A program made the position numbers and the translations under genes. From CAYNFH01 sp964396385 (GTDB lineage: Bacteria; Armatimonadota; Chthonomonadetes; Chthonomonadales; CAJBBX01), in contig CAYNFH010000129.1 in assembly GCA_964396385.1 (NCBI GenBank), forward strand, positions 1 to 19,219: 19,219 nt of DNA, in the 5' to 3' direction. Numbering within the stretch: the stretch's first letter is position 1; each line of letters opens with the position of its first letter. The notes beneath the pieces are model-generated. The model searched no databases and had not been told where the DNA came from. It was given only the letters and a program-made list of their open reading frames with translations. Shown piece by piece: positions 1 through 6,994 of the stretch.

Positions 1-30
1 CCACAATCGGCCCGCCCCTACTCTACCCCG

Positions 31-1302
31 TCAGTCCGTGTCTTTCAGGAACAGCTCCACCACCGGCACGGTGACGTTGGGCTTCTTCACGGGGAGCTGG
101 AGCGTGAGGAGACCTGGCTCCGTGTCGCTGCGGCGCATGGGGACCTCGGATGCGTCGTTCAGAAGCTGCGCGTACTCCACGCGGTCCGCCATCCCGACCA
201 GGTGCAGATGGACGAAGGGCCAGGCGAAGACGTGCAGGTACAGCCGCCGAGTCTCCGGGTTGTAGGTGAAGCGGCAGTCCCGTGGGCAGGCCAGGTCATC
301 CGGCGCCTGGGTGCAGCCGTAGATGGCGCGGCCGTGGCGCTTCATCCATTCGCCCATGCCGCTCAGGCGGTCCAGCGCGCGCTGGTCGAACTCGCCGCGG
401 CCGGTGGGGCCGACGTTAAGCAGGAGGTTGCCGCCCTTGCTCACCGTGTCGATGAGCATCTGGACCAGCATCTCCACGCTCTTCCAGCTCTCCTCATCCC
501 GATGGTAGCCCCACGACCCGCTGAAGGTCTGGCACGCCTCCCACACCACCGGCCGGCCGTTGACGCGCACCCACTCGCGGGGCTGGTACTGCTCCGGCGT
601 CTTAAAGTCCTGGTCAATCTGGAGCCGGTCGTTGAGCAGGATGCCCGGCTGGAGCTCGCGCACCATGCGGATGAGCTCTTCGCTGTGCCACACGTCCTTG
701 CCCTTGCCCGGAAACCGGTCTGAGGGGCTCACGGAGAAGTCGTACCAGAGGATGCTGATCTTCCCGAACTGGGTCAGCAGCTCCCGGGACTGGGCGCGCA
801 GGTACTCTGCGTACCTGGAAAGGTCGCGATCTTTATCGCCGGCAATGTACTCCTCGTTCTCCCTCATGGGATGGTTCCGGTCCACGGTGTAGTGCGGATG
901 ATGCCAGTCCAGCAGGGAGTGGTAGAACCCCACGCGCAGGCCGTGGCTCCGGAAGGCTTCCACCATGGGTTTGAGCAGGTCGCGGCCGTAGGGGGTCTTG
1001 GTGGCCTTGTAGTCCGTGTATTGGCTATCCCAGAGGCAGAAGCCGTCGTGGTGCTTGGTGGTGACCACGAAGTACTTCATGCCCGCGCCGGCCGCCGCTC
1101 TCGCCCAGGCGTCCGGGTCGTACAGGTCGGGATCGAAGTGGCGGAAGTACTTATCGTACGCGGCGTTTTCCAGCTTCTCGTGGCTTTTGACCCACTCGTG
1201 GCGGGCGGGCAGGGCGTAGAGGCCCCAGTGGATGAAGAGGCCGAAACGGTCGTGAACGAACCAGGACGTATCGCCGTCAGTCGGCGCCGGCTGGGGTATC
1301 AA
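31..1302 (-). CDS. Alpha-L-fucosidase, glycoside hydrolase family 29
   Basis: Retaining exo-glycosidase predicted to remove terminal alpha-L-fucose from glycans. With a TTG start at 1302 the protein has 423 residues, a normal GH29 catalytic size. Family marks: GLFIHWGLYA near residues 21-30, TKHHDGFCLWDSQYTDY near 82-98 (substrate-binding His pair), LWYD near 185-188 where the Asp matches the family nucleophile position, and GGNLLLNVGPTGRGEFD further on. No signal peptide is seen, so it is probably cytoplasmic. The frame stays open upstream to 1509, but that extension is low in family likeness and lies antisense to the promoter and start of the neighbouring antitoxin gene. GGAGGAG (1315-1309) stands 6 nt before the TTG, which decides the start. 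The divergent neighbour is unrelated; the symporter at 3498-5234 could import the sugar, but that is only a guess. Confidence 0.9.
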   Translation of the reverse strand: MIPQPAPTDGDTSWFVHDRFGLFIHWGLYALPARHEWVKSHEKLENAAYDKYFRHFDPDLYDPDAWARAAAGAGMKYFVVTTKHHDGFCLWDSQYTDYKATKTPYGRDLLKPMVEAFRSHGLRVGFYHSLLDWHHPHYTVDRNHPMRENEEYIAGDKDRDLSRYAEYLRAQSRELLTQFGKISILWYDFSVSPSDRFPGKGKDVWHSEELIRMVRELQPGILLNDRLQIDQDFKTPEQYQPREWVRVNGRPVVWEACQTFSGSWGYHRDEESWKSVEMLVQMLIDTVSKGGNLLLNVGPTGRGEFDQRALDRLSGMGEWMKRHGRAIYGCTQAPDDLACPRDCRFTYNPETRRLYLHVFAWPFVHLHLVGMADRVEYAQLLNDASEVPMRRSDTEPGLLTLQLPVKKPNVTVPVVELFLKDTD

Positions 1303-1369
1303 AGCAGTCTCCTCCGGGAATCCGCGGCTTTGCCCATCAGTTTGGCACCCGAACGAAAACTCCTTTCGG

Positions 1370-1398
1370 TTGACCCGTCCGGCCAGTCGCCGTATACT
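1370..1398 (+). promoter_or_regulatory. Sigma-70-type promoter of the toxin-antitoxin pair
   Basis: TTGACC (1370-1375), a 17-nt spacer and TATACT (1393-1398) give five of six matches in each box with ideal spacing. Transcription would start near 1405, about 22 nt before the GTG of the antitoxin gene. A strong ribosome site GGGAGGGG (1412-1419) follows. No clear operator palindrome is visible over it. Confidence 0.75.
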
Positions 1399-1426
1399 GA
1401 ATCTAGCCGATGGGAGGGGCACGCCC

Positions 1427-1639
1427 GTGAGCACCGATGTAAGAACTGATTTAACACATTTGGTGGTGAATAAAACGATGTTGCGCCGGATTCTCGAGGA
1501 GCAGGACAAGCTCAGTGGCTTCGTTCAGGACCCAAGGGCAACGCATGAGAAACTAATGGAGATGATGCTGGCGGACGGCGTGCGCCCCGATGACAATATT
1601 GGCTCCCAGGAGATCCTTCGGATGCGTGAAGAAGAGTAA
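1427..1639 (+). CDS. VapB-like antitoxin
   Basis: A 70-residue acidic protein that precedes a PIN-domain toxin, the usual order of type II VapBC modules. The GTG start at 1427 is chosen because GGGAGGGG ends 7 nt upstream and because the frame upstream of it runs into the promoter. The C-terminal part (MLADGVRPDDN, then EILRMREEE) resembles antitoxin tails commonly found next to PIN toxins of the FWDASALAKRY type; that is recollection of the family, not a search. No clear ribbon-helix-helix or AbrB fold is obvious by eye. The antitoxin would bind and neutralise the toxin and probably repress the shared promoter. The stop lies 6 nt before the toxin start, consistent with translational coupling. 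Confidence 0.75.
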   Translation: MSTDVRTDLTHLVVNKTMLRRILEEQDKLSGFVQDPRATHEKLMEMMLADGVRPDDNIGSQEILRMREEE

Positions 1640-1645
1640 CAGCCG

Positions 1646-2152
1646 GTGCCGAAGCTATTCTGGGACGCGAGTGCCCTTGCCAAACGCTACGTTCCAGAGA
1701 ACGGAAGCGCGACCGTCAAGGCTCTTTTTGGTTCGGTCCCTTCATCTCAGATGGTTACGACCATAGTGGGATACGCCGAGACCGTCTCCACACTTCTCCG
1801 ACACCTCAACCGGCGATCAATCACTTCGGCCACATTTGCGATCGCCAAGTCGCTGCTGAAGGCCGATGTCGTGGATGACCCAGACTTCACGGTGCTATCG
1901 GTAGATGATGCGGCCGTGCTCGCGGGCATTCCCCTTATGGAGACACACAACATCAACTCTAGCGACTCGGCGATTCTGGCCCTCTTCCTTCGATATCAAG
2001 GAACTGTGGCGACTTCCCCAAACAGTTGCATCTTGGTCGCCTCGGATCGACGTCTACTTGCCGCCGCCTCTGCCGAGGGGCTAACGACTCTCGACCCTGA
2101 GAGCACGTCCCCTTCGGACATCACCGCGGTATTGACGGCAGCCGGGCCCTAG
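1646..2152 (+). CDS. PIN-domain ribonuclease toxin, VapC-like
   Basis: A 168-residue PIN-domain protein starting at GTG 1646. The acidic metal-binding residues can be placed: Asp7 in FWDASALAKRYVPE, Glu45 in GYAETVS, Asp107 in SSDSAILAL and Asp134 in LVASDRRLL. PIN toxins use such a cluster to bind Mg2+/Mn2+ and cleave RNA, often tRNA or rRNA. The protein is longer than the usual 130-145 residues, mainly through a longer middle segment and a C-terminal tail. It follows the antitoxin by 6 nt and shares its promoter. Its 3' end converges on the HxlR gene, 48 nt away, with no strong terminator visible between them. Confidence 0.88.
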   Translation: MPKLFWDASALAKRYVPENGSATVKALFGSVPSSQMVTTIVGYAETVSTLLRHLNRRSITSATFAIAKSLLKADVVDDPDFTVLSVDDAAVLAGIPLMETHNINSSDSAILALFLRYQGTVATSPNSCILVASDRRLLAAASAEGLTTLDPESTSPSDITAVLTAAGP

Positions 2153-2200
2153 CTTTTCGTCGCTGCTCCTCGGTTGAGAGACTGACGATCAGGCGCGCTC

Positions 2201-2581
2201 TCATAGGTCCTCCCTGTCGCAGCACCCGCGAGGACCGTTTGGATCCGGAGGCTTCATCCAGGTCTGGCCCCATTGGGCGAGGGCTTCTATGATGCAATTG
2301 AGGGCCAACCCCTTCTCCGTGAGCTCATACTCCACGTTGGGCGGGATGGAGCTGATTACGGTCCGCCGGACCGCCCCTTCCTCTTCCAGCTCGCGCAGCC
2401 GCGCCCTGAGCGTCCGCGGGTTGATGCCGTTGGCGCGCGCGATCTCGTTGAACCGCTTTTTTCCCTCCAGCAGCGTCCGGACGATGTGGAGCGTCCAGCG
2501 CGCGTTGAGCAGGTTCAGCGTCGCGTTGACGGGACAATAGATAGGGTCGTGAGCCGCGCCTGAGCGGCGTCGTCCGTTCAT
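2201..2581 (-). CDS. HxlR/DUF24 family winged-helix transcriptional regulator
   Basis: A 126-residue regulator. Residues 16-26 (CPVNATLNLLN) and ARWTLHIVRTLLEGKKRF give the typical HxlR opening, and NGINPRTLRARLRELEEEGAV near 51-71 is the recognition-helix region, followed by the wing VEYELTEKG. Cys16 sits where the redox-sensing cysteine of Bacillus YodB/CatR lies; two more Cys (120, 121) are at the C-terminus. The ATG at 2581 is chosen because a TATAAT box lies just upstream at 2611-2606 and the longer frame to 2677 would run through that promoter. The gene is divergent from a DoxX gene, a pairing known from YodB/CatR control of catDE in Bacillus. A role as an electrophile or quinone sensor is inferred. 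Confidence 0.88.
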   Translation of the reverse strand: MNGRRRSGAAHDPIYCPVNATLNLLNARWTLHIVRTLLEGKKRFNEIARANGINPRTLRARLRELEEEGAVRRTVISSIPPNVEYELTEKGLALNCIIEALAQWGQTWMKPPDPNGPRGCCDREDL

Positions 2582-2605
2582 CTTTGCACAATTCTTCCCC
2601 ACTCC

Positions 2606-2635
2606 ATTATACGGATTCTGTCTATCCGGAGTCAC
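2606..2635 (-). promoter_or_regulatory. Promoter of the HxlR regulator gene
   Basis: On the minus strand GTGACT (2635-2630), an 18-nt spacer and a perfect TATAAT (2611-2606). The start site would fall near 2599, leaving a short leader before the ATG at 2581. Confidence 0.6.
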
Positions 2636-2703
2636 TTCCCCGGGTCCGCTGCGATGTGGCGGGAACCGGCAGTGCATCCGCTGACGTAATCAGAATGCAA
2701 AGG

Positions 2704-2722
2704 CACTATATAAAGTATAGTG
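2704..2722. promoter_or_regulatory. 19-bp palindrome, probable HxlR-type operator
   Basis: CACTATA (2704-2710), spacer TAAAG, TATAGTG (2716-2722) is a perfect inverted repeat with 7-bp arms between the divergent HxlR and DoxX genes. It is AT-rich in a GC-rich background and resembles the TACTA...TAGTA type sites described for Bacillus DUF24 regulators. It also holds -10-like hexamers (TATAAA, TATAGT) for the DoxX gene, so binding there would block its transcription. A second imperfect palindrome (CTGA, CGTAA, TCAG inside GCAT...ATGC) lies at 2674-2699. Confidence 0.55.
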
Positions 2723-2803
2723 GCTTGATCCTCAGGAGCGGTTTGGGAGGATCGTTCGTCTTTGTAGTCGGCCGCGCCCGCGGCGCGGCGGAAGGAGCGC
2801 ACA

Positions 2804-3289
2804 ATGAGCACAATCGCACATGAAGGCGTCGTGACCCGGTCGGAAGCGCACGCCATCACCGCTACGGACGTGGGAATCCTTCTCGTGAGGCTTGCCCTGG
2901 GTGTGGTCTTCTTCGCCCACGGCGCGCAGAAAGTGTTCGGATGGTTCGGGGGCCACCCGCTCGCTGAGACCGCAGCCGGCATGGCCCACACGGTCCCGCT
3001 TCCTCTGGCCTACGTGGCGATCTTCACGGAGCTGCTGGGCGGACTAGGACTTATCTTCGGGGTGCTGGCGCGCCTCTCTGGACTCGGCATCGCCATAGAA
3101 ATGCTCGTAGCCATCCTGCTGGTCCACGCCAAGAACGGATTCTTCATGAACTGGTTCGGCAATCAGAAGGGCGAGGGCTTCGAGTACCACCTGCTGGCCA
3201 TTGCCATGGGGCTGCTGGTGCTGCTGGCCGGCCCCGGCCGTATCGCCCTCGCGGACCTGGAGGGCCGGTGGATGGGGAGGAAAGACTGA
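2804..3289 (+). CDS. DoxX family membrane protein
   Basis: A 161-residue integral membrane protein with four predicted helices near residues 22-40, 66-87, 92-108 and 126-143. Family marks are VRLALGVVFFAHGAQKVFGWFGG (28-50) and FTELLGGLGLIFGVLARLSGLGIAIEM (74-100). DoxX proteins include the DoxD-like subunit of thiosulfate:quinone oxidoreductase and CatD/MhqP proteins linked to quinone or thiol stress; the exact substrate cannot be told here. AAGGAG (2792-2797) lies 6 nt before the ATG. It is divergent from an HxlR regulator with a palindrome between them, which suggests inducible expression. The stop is followed at once by heptamer repeats and a palindromic cluster. Confidence 0.88.
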   Translation: MSTIAHEGVVTRSEAHAITATDVGILLVRLALGVVFFAHGAQKVFGWFGGHPLAETAAGMAHTVPLPLAYVAIFTELLGGLGLIFGVLARLSGLGIAIEMLVAILLVHAKNGFFMNWFGNQKGEGFEYHLLAIAMGLLVLLAGPGRIALADLEGRWMGRKD

Positions 3290-3290
3290 G

Positions 3291-3312
3291 GGGGTGAGGG
3301 GTGAAGGGGTGA
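3291..3312 (+). repeat. Heptanucleotide tandem repeat (GGGGTGA)3
   Basis: Three GGGGTGA units (3291-3297, 3298-3304, 3306-3312), the last separated by one A. They begin directly after the DoxX stop codon. Inverted related units TCACTCC and TCACCCC occur at 3498-3512, so heptamers bracket the palindromic cluster in opposite orientation. Confidence 0.8.
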
Positions 3313-3313
3313 C

Positions 3314-3460
3314 CCAATATCGCCCGGGTTGAATCCACCGGGCTATTGTTTCCCCGCACCGGGCTGAAACCCCGGTGCTATTAGAGGAGAACCCCTCCGG
3401 GCTGCGGAGCCGGCTTGAGCCGGGTTCCCCCTCAATAGCGCCGGGGTTTCAGCCCGGCGC
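3314..3460. repeat. Cluster of palindromic (REP/MITE-like) repeats between convergent genes
   Basis: Several nested hairpins. CAATA...CCGGGCTATTG pairs across 3315-3347. GCACCGGG/CCCGGTGC pairs at 3356-3378 around CTGAAAC. GAACCC/GGGTTC (3389-3427) encloses CCGGC-TTGA-GCCGG. GCGCCGGG/CCCGGCGC pairs at 3438-3460 around GTTTCAG. The blocks 3356-3387 and 3430-3460 are near-perfect inverted copies of each other. No protein is encoded. The cluster may act as a bidirectional terminator between the convergent DoxX and symporter genes, but no U tract supports a standard terminator. Confidence 0.75.
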
Positions 3461-3497
3461 CGGCTTGAGGGATGCGCTCCGGACGGTTCTCATCTGC

Positions 3498-5234
3498 TCA
3501 CTCCTTCACCCCTTCATCCTCGCGGAGCGCCAGCGGAACGTCCGTCTCCCGCTGCGCCTCGTCCGCCCGGCGCGCCGCCGATTCCAGCACGTGCGCGGGC
3601 GTGGAGAAGAGGACGCCGACGAGGAAGACCACCAGCGCGCCGACCAAGGCGAACCAGGTGAAGGAGACCTGAGGGATCCACGCCGGATGCCTGAGCGTGT
3701 GGTGGATGCCCAGGAGCGGCGCCAGGCCGTTGAGGACGGTCAGGTCCAGCCCGCCCAACACCACGGTCGCCAGCAGCCCGCAGGAGACGGCGATCACGTT
3801 GCCCCTGTCCGAGCCCCGGTCGCAGGTGAACATGCCCAGCAGGAAGACGCCCAGCATGGGGCCGAGGATGAAGCCGGCGATCCCCAGCACCACCGGAATG
3901 ATGCGGACGTCCGGATTGGTCACCTTGGCGTAGGCGAACGCCCCGGCGATGATCACCATGAGCGCGGCGAAGACCACGGTGAAGGCGCGCGCCGCTCGCA
4001 CGTACTGCTCCTCGCCCTTGCCGCGCCCGAAGTAGGGGATGTACCAATCGTTGGTGGCGCTGGTGGCCAGGGCGTTAAGCGCGGCGGAGAGGGAGCCCAT
4101 GGCGGTGGCGAAGACACCCGCCAGCACCAGGCCGCGGATGCCCACCGGCATCACGTTGAGGATGTAGGCGCCAAAGACATCCGCGTTGGCGGCGGGCTTG
4201 TAAGTGGGGTCTCTGAGGTAGTAGACATAGAGCAGGATTCCGATGAACGTGAACGCGCCGGCGATAGGGAAATCCATGAAGGCAGCGGAGATGAGGCTGC
4301 GGCGGGACTTCCGGTAGGTTTCGGCCGTCAGGAGCCGCTGCACCATGTCCTGGTCCGTGCCGAAGGCCGCCATATTGGTGAGCGCGCTGGCGATGAGCGC
4401 GGAGAAGAGGGTGTAGTCGCTGCCCAGGATGAGCAGGACGTAGTCCATCAAGCCCATGCTCTGGAGGTGGTGCTCCGCCTTCCACGCGGCGATAGAATCC
4501 GGCTCGAATCCGGTCAGGAAGTACCCGCCGTGTAGGTGCGTCATCTGCGGCACCGCCTGCGCCACGGCGTGGAAGCCGCCCACGTGGTAGAGCAGCGTCC
4601 CGATGGCGACCAGCGCCCCACCGAACATGAGGCACGCCTGGATCACGTCGGTCCAGATGACGGCCTTGATGCCGCCCAGCGCGGTGTAGATACAGGTGAC
4701 GATGGTGAGCGCCACGATGGCGACGATGTACGGCGTTACGCCGGTCACCGCGTTCTGCGAGAACCGCACGCCGCCGCCGGTGAGCAGCCTCCACGCCAGG
4801 ACCATCACGAGGGACGGCACGAACAGGCGGGAGCCGGAGGCCAGCGTCCGCATCAGGAGGAAGAGGCCGGAGACGTAGTTCTTAGTGACGGTGCCAAACC
4901 GGACCGCCAGGTAGTCGTAGACGGTGTAGACCTTGTAGGTGTAGTAGGGCCGCAGGAACGTGTTCCCTACGATGACACGGCCGATGATCACGCCGAGGAC
5001 GAGCTGCACGTAGGCAAGGCTCTTCTTCTCGTACCCCTCGCCCGGCGCGCCGAGGAACGTGGCGGCGCTGGTCTCCGCGGCGATGATGCTGGCCATGACG
5101 GCCCACCAGGGCACCCGCCGCCCGCCCAGCGCGAAGTCCGCCAGGCTCTCCTCGCGGCGGCCCATGTACAGCCCGACCGCCGTGATGACCACAAAGTACA
5201 GGACGATGATCAGCCCATCAACCGCAAGTCCCAT
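3498..5234 (-). CDS. Sodium:solute symporter family (SSS) transporter
   Basis: A 578-residue, highly hydrophobic protein with about 13 membrane helices, the normal SSS size. Landmarks: an N-terminal LIIVLYFVVITAVGLYMGRR, ALGGRRVPWWAVMASIIAAE then TSAATFLGAPGEGY, LGGIKAVIWTDVIQACLMF, FGTDQDMVQRLL, and GSLSAALNALATSATNDWY, which covers the Na+-binding Ser region of helix 8. It would couple Na+ entry to uptake of a sugar, acid or similar small solute; the substrate cannot be read from sequence. GGGAA (5245-5241) lies 6 nt before the ATG at 5234. The last codons and the stop (3498-3519) fall within heptamer-like repeat sequence, so the C-terminal residues EDEGVKE may be repeat-derived. Monocistronic as far as visible. 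Confidence 0.92.
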   Translation of the reverse strand: MGLAVDGLIIVLYFVVITAVGLYMGRREESLADFALGGRRVPWWAVMASIIAAETSAATFLGAPGEGYEKKSLAYVQLVLGVIIGRVIVGNTFLRPYYTYKVYTVYDYLAVRFGTVTKNYVSGLFLLMRTLASGSRLFVPSLVMVLAWRLLTGGGVRFSQNAVTGVTPYIVAIVALTIVTCIYTALGGIKAVIWTDVIQACLMFGGALVAIGTLLYHVGGFHAVAQAVPQMTHLHGGYFLTGFEPDSIAAWKAEHHLQSMGLMDYVLLILGSDYTLFSALIASALTNMAAFGTDQDMVQRLLTAETYRKSRRSLISAAFMDFPIAGAFTFIGILLYVYYLRDPTYKPAANADVFGAYILNVMPVGIRGLVLAGVFATAMGSLSAALNALATSATNDWYIPYFGRGKGEEQYVRAARAFTVVFAALMVIIAGAFAYAKVTNPDVRIIPVVLGIAGFILGPMLGVFLLGMFTCDRGSDRGNVIAVSCGLLATVVLGGLDLTVLNGLAPLLGIHHTLRHPAWIPQVSFTWFALVGALVVFLVGVLFSTPAHVLESAARRADEAQRETDVPLALREDEGVKE

Positions 5235-5610
5235 CTATGCTTCCCATTCATACCGCTCCAAGTAGTCCTGCGCGCAAACTCCATTCAGTAGGAAACAAAC
5301 CTGGAGCCTACCAATCCGTCATCCCGGAGGGATCTGGGTATCGTGCCGCCTCGGGCGCCGTCGGCCCGCTCCCCGCCGGAACATTGTAGCCCTTCGCCCA
5401 GCATACTTAGCCCAGCCTCTGTGGACTAAGGGAACGGGAGCGCTGGCGGCGAATCCTTGAGTAGGCGGAGCGCTTTGGACTTTTCCTACAGGGAGGGGCT
5501 TAGTCGTAGGTCCCGCCGCTGCAGTGAAGCTGCTGCCGGAGAGCCTGAAACAGTACAGTGGTTAGCAGCGCCGGCAAAAGGTTACTCGTGGTACCGTCAG
5601 GAGGTCCCGT
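5235..5610. other. Intergenic region without a gene
   Basis: A divergent spacer of 376 bases between the symporter (-) and DUF3303 (+) genes. I see no convincing protein, RNA gene or consensus promoter. GGAGCGCT occurs twice near 5428 and 5466, and TTAGCCC...GGACTAA near 5408-5432 forms a weak imperfect hairpin. The stretch near 5319-5345 (GTCATCCCGGAGGGATCTGG) resembles a dispersed repeat seen in many environmental genomes, from memory only. Confidence 0.5.
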
Positions 5611-5889
5611 ATGCTCTACATGGTCGTCGAACATTTCAAGCCAGGCGCCGCGGCCGAGATCTACCGCCGGTTCGGGAAACGAGGGCGGATGCAGCCGGAC
5701 GGGCTCGAGTACGTGAGCAGTTGGGTGGCCACGGACTTCACACTCTGCTTCCAGCTCATGCGCACGGATGACGAGGCGCTTCTCCGCGAATGGGCCGGGC
5801 GGTGGGAAGACCTAATGGACTTCGAATTCCACCTGGTCCGTACATCGGCGGATGCCGTCGCTGCCATATCGTCCCGGCTCCAACCTTGA
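5611..5889 (+). CDS. DUF3303 family protein
   Basis: A 92-residue soluble protein matching the small DUF3303 family: an opening MLYMVVEHFKPGAAAEIYRRF, then RGRMQPDGLEYVSSWV, CFQLMRTDDEALLREWAGRW and DLMDFEF. Members are dimeric alpha-beta-barrel-like proteins by general description, and no biochemical role is established. AGGAGGT (5599-5605) lies 5 nt before the ATG at 5611, an unusually good site for this window. The stop at 5887-5889 is only 2 nt before the next ATG, so the two genes are probably co-translated. Confidence 0.85.
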   Translation: MLYMVVEHFKPGAAAEIYRRFGKRGRMQPDGLEYVSSWVATDFTLCFQLMRTDDEALLREWAGRWEDLMDFEFHLVRTSADAVAAISSRLQP

Positions 5890-5891
5890 AG

Positions 5892-6365
5892 ATGGCGCAA
5901 CACGTACCCGATCTCCTGGAGCAAGCGCACCTGGGCCATCTCCGGGGCCGGACGTCTGAGGCACGCTACCTGCTCGACCAGCTCCTCTCCATCCAGCCCG
6001 ACTGTGAGGATGCGCTCACGCTCCGCGAGCGGATGGAAGCGGAGATAGTGGAGGAGGCAGCCGTTGAGAATCAGCGACGGGAACAGGAGATCCGGGCTCA
6101 GTTGCCGGGGCCGCAAGTGATCCTGATCGCGCTGTTGGGCCTGCTGGCGCTGGTCGCAGGAATATGGACGGCTGTGCACGTGGTCCAACTGGGGCTCGCC
6201 ATTGGCTTTGGAGCACAAGCTCCCATGTGGTGGGCCGGCAACGGTGCGTCCAGGCACTACCCTGTTCACCTGGGTCTCCTGCCTGCCATACTCCTCGTGG
6301 CGGCAGGGGCATACGGACTCCGCGTCGTCTACATCAATGTGCGGGCGTTCACCAGCTCCGGATGA
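5892..6365 (+). CDS. Small membrane protein with TPR-like N-terminus
   Basis: A 157-residue protein not recognised as a named family. Residues 7-43 form a TPR-like helix pair (LLEQAHLGHLRGRTSEARYL, then LDQLLSIQPDCEDAL). Residues 45-70 are charged and likely helical or coiled. Two membrane segments follow, near 76-98 and 127-146, joined by a glycine- and tryptophan-containing loop. The ATG at 5892 is preferred over upstream in-frame starts because it lies 2 nt after the DUF3303 stop and begins the conserved-looking helix. It probably forms an operon with the DUF3303 gene. Its role is unknown. Confidence 0.7.
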   Translation: MAQHVPDLLEQAHLGHLRGRTSEARYLLDQLLSIQPDCEDALTLRERMEAEIVEEAAVENQRREQEIRAQLPGPQVILIALLGLLALVAGIWTAVHVVQLGLAIGFGAQAPMWWAGNGASRHYPVHLGLLPAILLVAAGAYGLRVVYINVRAFTSSG

Positions 6366-6562
6366 TGAAGCCGGGCTATGGTCAGTCGAAGGAACAGCGG
6401 AGATGGCAGTCGTCGTAGTCCAGGAGATTTCCGAATGGTCCAAAGTATCTCGCGGCGGAAGGGCCGCCGTGAGGCGCAATTCCGTTTTGCCCGCCTTTCA
6501 CAGCACGTATTCACCCATAACTCCCCGAACGGTCGCTACGAGGCCATGGCGGCGCTGCGATA
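6366..6562 (+). other. Intergenic spacer with a doubtful 61-codon frame
   Basis: The spacer has no clear promoter. An open frame from ATG 6378 to TAA 6561-6563 encodes an arginine-rich 61-residue peptide with no recognisable domain. Its stop overlaps the ATG of the next gene (TAATG), the arrangement of coupled genes, but its start has no good ribosome site, so I do not call it as a gene. Confidence 0.3.
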
Positions 6563-6922
6563 ATGCAAGGTGCTTTTAACTCAGGACGTTTCCCCTGCCC
6601 TTGCTGCGGCCATCTCGTCTTTGACGAGCCAACCGGCTCCTATGACATCTGCCCTGTATGCTTCTGGGAGGATGACGAGTTCCAGTTGCTCTGTCCCACT
6701 CGCGGAGGGGCCAACCAGGTCTCACTGATAGAGGGCCAGCGGAACTATCAGAGGTTTAGGGTATGTGAACCGCGGTTCGCCAAAAATGTGCGCCTTGCAA
6801 GGAAAGATGAGCCGGTGGAAACAGGTTGGAGGCCAATCGACCCGGCAGTGGACCGCATCAAGGACGCGAGTAAGTACCCGCGAGACGTTACGGAGCTCTA
6901 CTATTGGCGGCGAAAGCAATAG
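6563..6922 (+). CDS. CPCC family cysteine-rich protein
   Basis: A 119-residue protein with a zinc-ribbon-like core: FPCPCCGHLVFDEPTGSYDI then CPVCFWEDDEFQ, giving Cys12, Cys14, Cys15, Cys30 and Cys33, followed by GGANQVSLIEGQRNYQRF. This is the Cys_rich_CPCC signature; members are small, often near immunity genes of polymorphic toxins, and have no proven function. The four-Cys arrangement suggests one bound Zn2+. The ATG at 6563 is the first start in frame and has only a weak ribosome site; it overlaps a possible upstream stop (TAATG). The next gene starts 72 nt downstream. Confidence 0.85.
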   Translation: MQGAFNSGRFPCPCCGHLVFDEPTGSYDICPVCFWEDDEFQLLCPTRGGANQVSLIEGQRNYQRFRVCEPRFAKNVRLARKDEPVETGWRPIDPAVDRIKDASKYPRDVTELYYWRRKQ

Positions 6923-6994
6923 TGTTAAACCTCCAGGAGGTTATGAGGAAGTATGCCAAGTCGCTTTGCCTAAATCTGAGAGTTCACTGTCACT

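Noticed and set aside
1303..1509. N-terminal extension of the fucosidase to 1509
   Set aside because: The extension lacks family likeness, lies opposite the toxin-antitoxin promoter and antitoxin start, and a good ribosome site precedes TTG 1302.
3375..4535. A 386-codon open frame on the plus strand opposite the symporter
   Set aside because: It lies wholly or mostly antisense to a clear SSS transporter and has the biased Arg/Gly/Asp/Glu composition of a GC-rich shadow frame.
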